The notes under the pieces: generated by a model
Databases searched by the model: none
What the model was told of the DNA's origin: nothing
Seen by the model: the letters and a program-made list of their open reading frames with translations, nothing else
Translations under genes and position numbers: made by a program
Part shown: positions 55,928 through 64,000 of the stretch, piece by piece
Numbering within the stretch: the stretch's first letter is position 1
How the letters are laid out: every line of letters starts with the position of its first letter
Assembly: GCA_015061035.1 (NCBI GenBank)
Contig: SUXK01000006.1
Coordinates: 26,424-90,423, forward strand
DNA length: 64,000 nucleotides
Direction of reading: 5' to 3'
Origin: Bacteroidales bacterium
Lineage (GTDB): Bacteria; Bacteroidota; Bacteroidia; Bacteroidales; G3-4614

Positions 55928-55935
55928 TAACTTTG
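55928..55935 (+). promoter_or_regulatory. -7 element of the Bat operon
   Basis: TAACTTTG fits exactly, with TTG (55904-55906) 21 bp upstream. The moxR ATG is 42 bp downstream. The following genes are spaced 0-27 bp, so this promoter probably serves all. Confidence 0.6.
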
Positions 55936-55976
55936 TGACAGTTTTTGAAAAATTAATTTATAAATATAAATAAGAT

Positions 55977-56972
55977 ATGAATCAAATGGTTGATATTCGT
56001 GAACTTAATGAACTAATTGCAAGTAAAAGTTCTTTTGTGAATACAATTACAATGGGAATGGATAAGGTTATTGTAGGTCAAAAACACCTTGTAGATTCTC
56101 TATTAATAGGTTTGTTGTCTAATGGACATATTCTATTAGAAGGAGTTCCAGGTTTGGCAAAAACATTGGCAATTAAATCGTTGGCATCTTTAATAGATGC
56201 AAAGTATAACCGAATACAATTTACTCCAGATCTTCTTCCTGCCGATGTTATTGGTACTATGATATATAGTCCCGCAAAAGAACAATTTCTATCAAAGAAA
56301 GGTCCTATCTTTGCTAACTTTGTATTGGCAGATGAGATAAATCGTGCTCCAGCAAAAGTACAAAGTGCTTTATTGGAAGCAATGCAAGAGCGTCAGGTAA
56401 CTATTGGAGAGAATACTTATAAACTTGACGATCCTTTCCTTGTTATGGCAACGCAAAACCCTATTGAACAAGAGGGTACATATCCTTTGCCTGAAGCACA
56501 AGTTGACCGTTTTATGTTAAAGGTTATTATTGGTTACCCTAAAAAAGAGGAGGAAAAACAGATAATACGTCAAAACATATCAGGAGAATCATTTGATTTA
56601 AAACCTGTAATTAAACCTTCTGAGATTGTAGAGGCTCGAGATGTAGTTCGTAAAGTCTATTTAGATGAAAAGATTGAGAGATATATTGTTGATATAGTTT
56701 TTGCAACGCGTTTCCCTCAAGATTATGAATTGAAAGATTTGAAAGATATGATTTCTTTCGGAGCCTCTCCTCGTGCATCTATTAATTTGGCACTTGCTGC
56801 TCGAGCGTACGCTTTCTTAAAACAAAGAGGATATGTGATACCTGAGGATATTCGTGCAGTTTGTCACGATGTTCTACGTCACCGTATTGGATTAAGTTAC
56901 GAAGCAGAAGCAAATAATATTACCACAGAAGAGGTGATAAGTGAAATCCTTAACAAGGTGGAAGTTCCCTAA
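55977..56972 (+). CDS. MoxR-family AAA+ ATPase (Bat operon)
   Basis: 331 residues. Walker A LLEGVPGLAKTLAIKS (near 58-73), Walker B FVLADEINRAPAKVQ, sensor motifs ATQNPIEQEGTYPLPEAQVDRF and SPRASINLALAARAYA. MoxR ATPases act as chaperones for von Willebrand A proteins; here batA and batB lie in the same operon. It is the first gene. Confidence 0.95.
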   Translation: MNQMVDIRELNELIASKSSFVNTITMGMDKVIVGQKHLVDSLLIGLLSNGHILLEGVPGLAKTLAIKSLASLIDAKYNRIQFTPDLLPADVIGTMIYSPAKEQFLSKKGPIFANFVLADEINRAPAKVQSALLEAMQERQVTIGENTYKLDDPFLVMATQNPIEQEGTYPLPEAQVDRFMLKVIIGYPKKEEEKQIIRQNISGESFDLKPVIKPSEIVEARDVVRKVYLDEKIERYIVDIVFATRFPQDYELKDLKDMISFGASPRASINLALAARAYAFLKQRGYVIPEDIRAVCHDVLRHRIGLSYEAEANNITTEEVISEILNKVEVP

Positions 56973-56992
56973 TTAACAGAAATCTTCATCGG

Positions 56993-57859
56993 ATGGAAAC
57001 ATCAGAATTATTAAAAAAGGTCCGTCAGATTGAGATTAAGAGTCGCGGATTATCTCGTAATATTTTTGCGGGACAATATCACTCTGCATTTAAGGGTAGG
57101 GGAATGGCGTTCTCAGAAGTCAGAGAATATCAGTTTGGTGATGACGTTCGCGATATAGACTGGAATGTTACGGCACGACACAATAAACCCTTTATAAAAG
57201 TTTTTGAAGAAGAGCGAGAACTTACGGTAATGTTGCTTATTGATGTATCTGCAAGTCGTAATTTTGGCGCAGTTGGAGAATCAAAAAAAGAGATGATGAC
57301 TCAGATTGCTGCAACTCTTGCCTTTTCTACAATTCAAAATAACGATAAAATTGGAGTTGTATTCTTCTCTGATAAAATTGAGAAGTTTATACCTCCTAAA
57401 AAGGGAAGACGTCACGTTCTGTATATAATTAGAGAATTAATAGAATTTACTCCACAGAATAAAAAAACAGATATTGCACTTGCTTTAGAGTATGTAACCA
57501 ATGCAATAAAGAAACGTTGTACTATATTTTTAATGAGTGATTTTATTGATACAAAGAATTATCAAAAAGCACTTACTATTGCTAACAATAGACACGATAT
57601 GGTTGCATTGCAAATATATGATAAGCGCGAAGCAGAATTACCCAATGTAGGGTTAATTAAATTAAAAGATTCAGAGAGAGGTGGGGATATGTGGATTGAT
57701 ACTTCGTCAAAAAAGGTACGAGAACAATATGCTTCTTGGTGGAACTCATGTCAAGAAACAATGCAAGATGCGGCACGAAAAAGCGGAGTGGATATAACCT
57801 CAATTGCAACTGATGAGGATTATGTTCGTTCATTAATGACTCTCTTTGAAAAAAGATAA
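56993..57859 (+). CDS. DUF58 domain protein (Bat operon)
   Basis: 288 residues. The DUF58 core GRGMAFSEVREYQFGDDVRDIDWNVTARHNKPF is followed by a vWA-like fold with LLIDVSASRNFG (DxSxS metal site). It commonly follows moxR and is thought to be its substrate or partner. It sits 20 bp after moxR and 20 bp before the next gene. Confidence 0.93.
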   Translation: METSELLKKVRQIEIKSRGLSRNIFAGQYHSAFKGRGMAFSEVREYQFGDDVRDIDWNVTARHNKPFIKVFEEERELTVMLLIDVSASRNFGAVGESKKEMMTQIAATLAFSTIQNNDKIGVVFFSDKIEKFIPPKKGRRHVLYIIRELIEFTPQNKKTDIALALEYVTNAIKKRCTIFLMSDFIDTKNYQKALTIANNRHDMVALQIYDKREAELPNVGLIKLKDSERGGDMWIDTSSKKVREQYASWWNSCQETMQDAARKSGVDITSIATDEDYVRSLMTLFEKR

Positions 57860-57879
57860 TTAATAAAGATAGATAACTT

Positions 57880-58839
57880 ATGTTTTTTTTTAATATAAAA
57901 AGATTTCTATATACATTTTTGTTGATGTTCTCAACATCTGTTATGGCGCAGAGTGTTATAGTATCAACAAAAATGGACTCTACTGCTATATGGATGGGAG
58001 AACAGACATCTATAAAACTTGAGGTGGTTCAAGATAAAGATGCTCAATTATTGATGCTTATCCCTTCGGATACATTAACTCATGGAGTGGAAGTGTTGTC
58101 TGTAACAGAAGGAGATACAACAGATATAAAAAATAATCGCATACAGATAAACAAAGATATAATTATAACATCTTTTGATTCGGGATTCTATTATATACCA
58201 CCAATTAAGTGTATATTGGATAAAGATACTTTTGCATCGGAATCATTAAGTTTGAAGGTTGTTCCTGTTGAAGTTGATCAACAAAATCTTGACTTAAAAG
58301 AGATAAAAGATGTATGGTCACCTCGCTTTGTTTTATTTGATTTTATACCCGGATATGTGTGGATTACTCTTTTAGTCCTACTTGTAATTATTGCTGTTAT
58401 ATATGCTTATTTCAAATTCTTTAAGAAAGATGCATTAGAAAAGTCTCAGGAGATAGTACAGATACCTCCTTATGAGAGGGCTATGGAGGAACTCTTAAAA
58501 TTGAAAGAAGAGAAGTTATGGCAATCAGGACAAGACAAACTTTACTATACAAGACTTATTGATATATTGCGAGAATATCTTAATTTGCGTTTTGGCATAA
58601 ATGCAATGGAGATGACATCAACTCAAATACTTACCTCTTTAAGAGAAAACAAAGAGACAAAATTGGTTGAAAAGAATATGAAGAGTATATTAGCAGTAGC
58701 CGATTTTGTAAAGTTTGCAAAAATGCGACCATTGCCTGACGATAATGAGGCATCTATGCGTAATGCAATATCTTTTGTAGAGGATACAAAACCTCAATCT
58801 GAGGAGCAATTAGAAGAGAATCAAAATAATAAAGAGTAA
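57880..58839 (+). CDS. Bat operon membrane protein with signal peptide
   Basis: 319 residues. Signal peptide (to about 24, STSVMAQS), a periplasmic beta domain resembling part of BatD (SIKLEVVQDKDAQ), one membrane helix (about 158-180, VWITLLVLLVIIAVIYAYF) and a cytosolic helical tail (PPYERAMEELLKLKEEKLWQSGQDKLYYTRL). The third gene of the Bacteroides-type Bat operon has no common name. It may transmit between the periplasm and MoxR/DUF58. Confidence 0.85.
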   Translation: MFFFNIKRFLYTFLLMFSTSVMAQSVIVSTKMDSTAIWMGEQTSIKLEVVQDKDAQLLMLIPSDTLTHGVEVLSVTEGDTTDIKNNRIQINKDIIITSFDSGFYYIPPIKCILDKDTFASESLSLKVVPVEVDQQNLDLKEIKDVWSPRFVLFDFIPGYVWITLLVLLVIIAVIYAYFKFFKKDALEKSQEIVQIPPYERAMEELLKLKEEKLWQSGQDKLYYTRLIDILREYLNLRFGINAMEMTSTQILTSLRENKETKLVEKNMKSILAVADFVKFAKMRPLPDDNEASMRNAISFVEDTKPQSEEQLEENQNNKE

Positions 58840-58844
58840 TTATT

Positions 58845-59831
58845 ATGATGATATTTGCAAATCCAGCCTATTTGTGGTTATTGTTACTTCTTATACCACT
58901 TGTGGCGTGGTACATATTAAAACAGCATAAGAGTGACGCTTCAATAGAGGTGTCAACCACCTTACCATTTGATAAACTGAGCCGAAGTTATAAATATTAT
59001 CTTCGACATTTACGCTTTGTTTTGCGTATATGTGCATTAATTGCTCTTATAATAGCCTTGGCACGACCTCAATCAACAAATAGTTGGTCAAATCGTACAA
59101 CTGAGGGTATAGATATTGTTGTGGCACTTGATATATCAACATCAATGCTTGCACGAGATTTTAAACCCAATAGAGTAGATGCAGCAAAAGATGTTGCTGC
59201 ACAGTTTATCTCAGGAAGAGCATACGACAATATAGGTTTAGTTATATTTGCAGGAGAGAGTTTTACTATGTGTCCAATGACAACTGATCACTCTGCATTA
59301 TTAAATCTTTTGAAAGATGTTGAGTGTGGAATGATTGAAGATCGTACAGCAATTGGAGATGGTCTTGCAACAGCAATTAATAGAATAAAAGATGGCCCTG
59401 CAAAATCAAAAACAATAATTCTGCTTACTGATGGAACTAACAATGCAGGAGATATAGCACCTGTCACAGCTGCGGATATTGCTAAAACATTTGGTATAAG
59501 GGTATATACTATTGGTGTTGGAACTCAAGGTATGGCGCCATATCCTGTGCAAACACCATACGGAATTCAGTATCAAAATTATCCTGTTGAAATTGATGAA
59601 AACACACTAAAGGAGATTGCTTCTAAAACTGATGGTGAGTATTTTAGAGCAACTGATAAGAATGCTTTGAAAGATATATTTTCAGAAATTGATAAGTTGG
59701 AAAAAACCAAACTTTCTGTTACAGAGTATAGTAAAAGAGAAGAAAGATTTATGCCGTGGGCAATATTAGCAATGTTGCTTTTGTGTGCCGATATATTATT
59801 AAAAAATACAATATTAAAAAATATTCCTTAA
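58845..59831 (+). CDS. batA: Aerotolerance protein BatA (vWA membrane protein)
   Basis: 328 residues. N-terminal membrane helix (YLWLLLLLIPLVAWYIL), a second near residue 60-75, a vWA domain with the metal site VVALDISTSML and ILLTDGTNNAGD, and a C-terminal helix (WAILAMLLLCADILL). The Bat proteins are named from Bacteroides fragilis aerotolerance. ATG 58845 or 58848 are both possible. Confidence 0.94.
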   Translation: MMIFANPAYLWLLLLLIPLVAWYILKQHKSDASIEVSTTLPFDKLSRSYKYYLRHLRFVLRICALIALIIALARPQSTNSWSNRTTEGIDIVVALDISTSMLARDFKPNRVDAAKDVAAQFISGRAYDNIGLVIFAGESFTMCPMTTDHSALLNLLKDVECGMIEDRTAIGDGLATAINRIKDGPAKSKTIILLTDGTNNAGDIAPVTAADIAKTFGIRVYTIGVGTQGMAPYPVQTPYGIQYQNYPVEIDENTLKEIASKTDGEYFRATDKNALKDIFSEIDKLEKTKLSVTEYSKREERFMPWAILAMLLLCADILLKNTILKNIP

Positions 59832-59843
59832 TCATACACAACT

Positions 59844-60872
59844 ATGTTCAGGTTTGCAAATCCGCAATATTTATATCTACTCTTCATTGTTGTAGTAATA
59901 TGGGGAGTCTTTTTTTATGGAGAGTATAAACGTAGAAAGAATTTAAAAAAATTCGGAAAAATATCGGTTATTGAGCCTCTTATGCCTGAGGTCTCAAAAT
60001 ATCGTCCGTCATTGAAGTTCTTTTTGCAACAACTTGCATTAATACTTTTGATATTTGTAATTGCCCGTCCTCAAATGGGATCAAAATTAGAAACTGTAAA
60101 AAAAGAGGGTGTTGAAATTGAGATAGTGCTTGATGTTTCAAACTCAATGATGGCAAAAGATATTACTCCAACTCGACTTGATAGAGCAAAGATGATTCTG
60201 TCAAAACTTGTTGATGAATTGGATAATGATAAAATAGGTCTTGTGGTGTTTGCTGGTGATGCCTATACCCAATTGCCAATTACCTCAGATTTTGTATCCG
60301 CAAAAATGTTCTTGTCAACCATAAATACAAATATGGTTCCAACACAAGGAACATCTATTGGACGAGCAATTGATTTAGCGGCAAATTCATTCACTCAAGA
60401 TGATAGTGCTGATAAAGCAATTATAGTTATAACAGATGCTGAAAATCACGAAGATGATGCGGTAGGAGCAGCTACTGAAGCTGCTAAACGAGGTATAAGA
60501 GTTGATGTTGTTGGTGTTGGAACTTTACAAGGAGCTCCTATCCCAATAGGTAACTCTTCAAATAACTTTATTAAAGATCGTGAAGGAAATGTTGTTATAA
60601 CCAAACTTAATGAGCAACTTGGGCAGGAGGTTGCAAAAGCAGGTAACGGAATATATGTTTCGGCAGATAACTCAAATAGTGCTTTAAGAGCAATTGTTGC
60701 CGAAGTACGAAAGATGAAAGGCTCGGATATTGAATCTAAAGTATATTCTGATTATGATGAACAGTATCAAGTATTGGCAATATTGGCATTTATCCTTTTA
60801 CTTGTTGATTCATGGATACTTAACGGAAAGAGTAAATTAACCCAAAGAATAAACTTTTTTACCGATAAATAA
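59844..60872 (+). CDS. batB: Aerotolerance protein BatB (vWA membrane protein)
   Basis: 342 residues, a paralogue of the preceding batA: helix YLYLLFIVVVIWGVFFYG, a vWA domain with the metal site IVLDVSNSMMAK and IVITDAENHEDDA, and a C-terminal helix. The start lies 12 bp after the batA stop and the stop overlaps the batC ATG by one base. Confidence 0.94.
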   Translation: MFRFANPQYLYLLFIVVVIWGVFFYGEYKRRKNLKKFGKISVIEPLMPEVSKYRPSLKFFLQQLALILLIFVIARPQMGSKLETVKKEGVEIEIVLDVSNSMMAKDITPTRLDRAKMILSKLVDELDNDKIGLVVFAGDAYTQLPITSDFVSAKMFLSTINTNMVPTQGTSIGRAIDLAANSFTQDDSADKAIIVITDAENHEDDAVGAATEAAKRGIRVDVVGVGTLQGAPIPIGNSSNNFIKDREGNVVITKLNEQLGQEVAKAGNGIYVSADNSNSALRAIVAEVRKMKGSDIESKVYSDYDEQYQVLAILAFILLLVDSWILNGKSKLTQRINFFTDK

Positions 60873-61579
60873 TGAAAATATTTATAATAATTACTCTATT
60901 GTTGTCGCTCCCCAGTGTGGTATTTTCTCAGAATGATAATAGATCAGATTCTGGTAATAAAACTGAACGAACCTCTATAAGAAGGGGAAATAAAGAGTTT
61001 GAAGCAAAAAATTATGTCTCAGCAGAGGTTGATTATCGTAAGGCTCTTGAAGCTTCATCATCATCAGTTACAGCAAACTTTAATTTAGGGGATGCTCTAT
61101 ATAAACAAGAAAAATATGCCGATGCAGCGGAAGAATTTAAGAAAGTTGCAGTTTCTGAGTCTGATCCAAAGAAAGCATCGGAAGCATGGTATAATCTTGG
61201 TAATTCATATTTAATGGATAAGAAAGTTGCAGAAAGTATTGAGGCTTATAAAAATGCGTTACGCCAAAATCCAAAAGATGAAGATGCTCGATATAACCTG
61301 AGAATGGCTCAATTAATGTTGCAGCAACAGCAACAACAAGAACAACAGCAGCAAGAAAATAAAAAAGAGCAACAACAACAGCAACAGCAACAAAATCAAC
61401 AGCAAAACAAAGAAGATAAAAAAGAGGAACAGCAACAGCAGCAAGAAACTAAAATGTCGCAAGAAAATGCACAGCAAATTCTTGATGCAATGCAACAAGA
61501 TGAACGTAATACACAAGAAAAAGTCCGTAAAGCATTAATGGAGCAGAGAGAACGCCGAAAAACCGACAAGGAGTGGTAG
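60872..61579 (+). CDS. batC: BatC, TPR protein with Gln-rich tail
   Basis: 235 residues. Signal peptide (1-20, LLSLPSVVFSQ), TPR repeats (residues 35-145, VTANFNLGDALYKQEKYADAAEEF, NLGNSYLMDKKVAESIEAYK), then a Gln-rich low-complexity tract (about 150-190) coded by CAA/CAG runs at 61318-61445, and a charged tail with MSQENAQQILDAMQQDERNTQ. The order after batB, the overlap by one base and the TPRs identify batC. Confidence 0.9.
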   Translation: MKIFIIITLLLSLPSVVFSQNDNRSDSGNKTERTSIRRGNKEFEAKNYVSAEVDYRKALEASSSSVTANFNLGDALYKQEKYADAAEEFKKVAVSESDPKKASEAWYNLGNSYLMDKKVAESIEAYKNALRQNPKDEDARYNLRMAQLMLQQQQQQEQQQQENKKEQQQQQQQQNQQQNKEDKKEEQQQQQETKMSQENAQQILDAMQQDERNTQEKVRKALMEQRERRKTDKEW

Positions 61580-61606
61580 TGTCTCAGAAATAAATATTAC
61601 TCGAAG

Positions 61607-63409
61607 ATGAAAAGATTTATATCAATAGTAATTTTAATACTGTTTTCGGCAGTAACTATATATGCCCAAACACAATTTACAGCTGATGCACCTGCTCAAG
61701 TTATAGCAGGACAAAGGTTTAGAGTTGTATTTACCCTTACAAATGGAGATGGAGAGAATATGCAAGTTCCTGAATTTGCAGGCTTGGATGTATTATATGG
61801 ACCAGCACGTTCACAGAGTTCTCAAATTTCAATCATTAATGGAAAAACAACCTCAACAAAAGAGGAGAGTTATACCTATACAGTAGTTGCATCAAAAGAA
61901 GGAAAATTTACTATACCTTCAGCAACAATAACTTCAAATGGAAAACAATATACCTCAAATCAGCTAACAATTACCGTATTACCTCCAGATGAAAATGCAC
62001 CTTCTCAGGCATCTTCACAAGGGACCACACAACAAGTGGCAAGTAATGATGATAAGACATTTGCCAGATTGGTATTATCAAAAACATCAGTTTATGAACA
62101 AGAACCAATATTGGCAACTATAAAAATATATACTAAGGCGGCTAATATTAGAAGTTTAGACAATGCGGTATTCCCTTCATTTGAGGGATTTGTGGTACAG
62201 GATATTCCAATACAAAATCCTCAAATAGAATTAGAGCATTATAATGGAACAAACTATCAGGTAGTAGCAGTAAAACAAGCATTACTATATCCACAAAGAG
62301 CAGGAAAAATAACTATTGATAAAGGTGAATTTACTGTAACAGTACAAGTTGTTCGTCCTATGCGCGGATTCTTTGGTATGATGCAAGGGTATGAAGATAT
62401 AGAAAAATCTATATCTACTCAATCTGTGAATGTAAATGTTAAATCATTACCATCAGGAAAACCATCATCATTTGCAAATGCTGTTGGAAGTTTTACAATT
62501 AAATCATCACTTAATAACAAAACGCCAAAAGCCAATGAGGCAATTACTTATAAATTACAGATAAGTGGAAAAGGTAATCTTAAATATATAAAAGATCCTG
62601 AAATAACGTTCCCTGCTGATTTTGATGTTTATGATCCCAAAACAGATGTAGATATAAAAACAACAACCTCTGGTGTTAGTGGTACTCGTACAATAGAATA
62701 TACTATTATTCCTCGAAGTGCAGGCGATTTTGAAATACCATCGGTAGAGTTCTCTTATTTTGATTTATCTTCAAAAAGTTATAAAACAATATCTACTCAA
62801 AGTTATGATATAAAGGTTGCACGTGGAGATAATTCTCAGCAAGGCTCTATGGTTGATTTTACTAATAAAGAGGATTTAAAGGTATTAGCAAAAGATATAC
62901 GATATATAAAAAATGGCGACTTTAAATTATTTAGAGATGCTACTCCAATATTTGGATCTTTATCATATTGGATTTGGTATATAGTGCCTACATTAATATT
63001 TATTGTATATATAATAGTAAATCGCAAACAGACACAATTAAATTCAAACACACAACTCCTAAAAACACGAAAAGCAAATAAGATTGCTGCAAAACGATTA
63101 AAAATGGCAAGTAAATATCTAAAAACATACAATAAAGATATGTTCTATGCCGAAGTGCTTAAAGCAATGTGGGGGTATATAAGCGACAAACTTACTATCC
63201 CTATCTCAGAATTATCTCGTGAAAACGTTTCTCAGGAGTTAAGAACTTATGGAGCAAGTGAAGATCTTGTTTCACGAATTATAAATATTTTAGATTTATG
63301 TGAATTTGCGCAATATGCTCCATCGCAAGGAAACGATGTAATGGATAGAGATTATCAAGAGGCAATAAGAGTGATAGGTGAGATGGAAAATGTTGTAAAG
63401 AACAAATAA
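61607..63409 (+). CDS. batD: Aerotolerance protein BatD
   Basis: 600 residues. Signal peptide (1-20, VTIYAQ), repeated beta domains of the BatD family (FTADAPAQVIAGQRFRVVFTL, VRPMRGFFGMMQGYEDIE, AITYKLQISGKGNLKYI), a membrane helix near 450-470 (YWIWYIVPTLIFIVYIIV) and a cytosolic helical end (YAEVLKAMWGYISDKLTIP). It probably interacts with BatA-C at the inner membrane. Confidence 0.94.
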   Translation: MKRFISIVILILFSAVTIYAQTQFTADAPAQVIAGQRFRVVFTLTNGDGENMQVPEFAGLDVLYGPARSQSSQISIINGKTTSTKEESYTYTVVASKEGKFTIPSATITSNGKQYTSNQLTITVLPPDENAPSQASSQGTTQQVASNDDKTFARLVLSKTSVYEQEPILATIKIYTKAANIRSLDNAVFPSFEGFVVQDIPIQNPQIELEHYNGTNYQVVAVKQALLYPQRAGKITIDKGEFTVTVQVVRPMRGFFGMMQGYEDIEKSISTQSVNVNVKSLPSGKPSSFANAVGSFTIKSSLNNKTPKANEAITYKLQISGKGNLKYIKDPEITFPADFDVYDPKTDVDIKTTTSGVSGTRTIEYTIIPRSAGDFEIPSVEFSYFDLSSKSYKTISTQSYDIKVARGDNSQQGSMVDFTNKEDLKVLAKDIRYIKNGDFKLFRDATPIFGSLSYWIWYIVPTLIFIVYIIVNRKQTQLNSNTQLLKTRKANKIAAKRLKMASKYLKTYNKDMFYAEVLKAMWGYISDKLTIPISELSRENVSQELRTYGASEDLVSRIINILDLCEFAQYAPSQGNDVMDRDYQEAIRVIGEMENVVKNK

Positions 63410-63415
63410 GAGATT

Positions 63416-64000
63416 ATGAAAAGAATATATATACTGATAATAACAATATTTATAGTATCTGTTTCTTTTGCACAAACGTTGCAATCTGCGGCAGAAGCAT
63501 ATTCAAAAGAGAACTATAATGAGGCAGTTCAAATATATGAATCATTGTCCGATAGCGTTGGAGTGTCGCCAGAGTTATATTATAATTTAGGTAACTCATA
63601 TTATAAACTCAAAAACTATCCAAAGGCGGTGTTGAATTATGAACGGGCAATTTTATTATCTCCAGGTGACGAAGATATAAAAGTTAATTTGGATATGGCA
63701 AGAGCAAACATAGTTGATAAGATTGATGTTATAGATCGCTCTTTTATATCTGTATGGTTTGAATCTATAAGAAATATGGCATCATCAAATACATGGGCAA
63801 TATTGGCGATAATATCATTTATATTATTTCTTATAGGTATATTCCTTTATATATTCAATAAACAGGTTTTATTAAAGAAGATAGGATTCTTTGGAGGCGT
63901 AATTTGTTTAATATTTTCTGTATATACAAATGTTGTTTCGTATAAACAAAAGCAAAAAATATTAATCAGGGATAGTGCTATAATAATGTCTCCAAGTGTA
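63416..64000 (+). CDS. batE: BatE (TPR and SH3-like), partial at right edge
   Basis: 195 visible residues, in frame to the window end. Signal peptide (1-19, FIVSVSFAQ), TPR repeats (AYSKENYNEAVQIYESL, LYYNLGNSYYKLKNYPKAVLNYERAI), two membrane helices (ILAIISFILFLIGIFLYIF, FFGGVICLIFSVYTNVV) and the start of what in BatE is an SH3-like domain (RDSAIIMSPSV). The order after batD supports the name. The 3' end lies outside the window. Confidence 0.9.
   Translation, partial: MKRIYILIITIFIVSVSFAQTLQSAAEAYSKENYNEAVQIYESLSDSVGVSPELYYNLGNSYYKLKNYPKAVLNYERAILLSPGDEDIKVNLDMARANIVDKIDVIDRSFISVWFESIRNMASSNTWAILAIISFILFLIGIFLYIFNKQVLLKKIGFFGGVICLIFSVYTNVVSYKQKQKILIRDSAIIMSPSV

Noticed and set aside
61313-61516. 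67-residue minus-strand Leu-rich frame
   Set aside because: It is the antisense of the CAA/CAG tract in batC and would be a run of Leu by chance.
1-64000. Defence system or secretion cluster beyond the listed genes
   Set aside because: No toxin-antitoxin pair, restriction, CBASS, retron or Cas gene could be supported; accessory content is limited to the left 7 kb.

Overview
The window looks like the chromosome of an AT-rich member of the Bacteroidales (phylum Bacteroidota). The evidence is a Bacteroidota-type -7 promoter element (TAnnTTTG and variants) before many operons, almost no Shine-Dalgarno sites, a complete Bat aerotolerance gene cluster, a PUR-alpha-like (DUF3276) protein, a long-form NusB, a Rho with a large disordered insertion, a type B T9SS sorting domain and LysM/HU membrane proteins. 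The genus cannot be fixed from sequence reading alone.

Layout. Positions 1-7222 are the end of an integrated element, probably a prophage. They hold three leftward genes that look like a podovirus ejection-protein set: a small Gly/Ala protein, a coiled-coil protein, and a giant polyvalent protein with a DdrB/ParB-like domain that runs off the left edge. They also hold a small rightward phage-type gene, a palindrome-rich non-coding block and a tyrosine integrase. The host junction probably lies between the integrase and ppdK (about 7223-7510). From 7514 onward the content is housekeeping: ppdK; an rlmD-MFS-pnuC-thiN operon (rRNA methylation and thiamine salvage); a LysM/periplasmic-binding protein with an outer-membrane barrel partner; a T9SS-type protein and uvrA; a PUR protein; nusB, yajC, ybbR-like, coaE; a DUF5606 gene; recJ; a TPR protein; tRNA-Cys; mlaEF and lptB (lipid and LPS transport); a leftward operon ftsK-lolA-like-trxB-crp-sulfatase; dxs-trkA-trkH; mutS2 with a small membrane protein; glnS; a TPR/lipoprotein/murB/metallo-hydrolase run; rho with a long leader; an HU gene overlapping an HU-TM-LysM fusion; and the Bat operon (moxR, DUF58, a membrane protein, batA-E), cut by the right edge in batE.

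The most unusual signals are: (1) a run of eight G directly on a start codon at 45758-45767, where losing one G would open a 56-residue membrane peptide (candidate phase-variable microprotein or sequencing error); (2) the phage ejection module ending in a polyvalent protein; (3) a divergent integrase lacking the usual box I Arg and box II His, with repeats around it; (4) an HU domain tethered through the membrane to a LysM domain; (5) the long structured rho leader. I found no CRISPR array, insertion sequence, rRNA or recognisable defence system.
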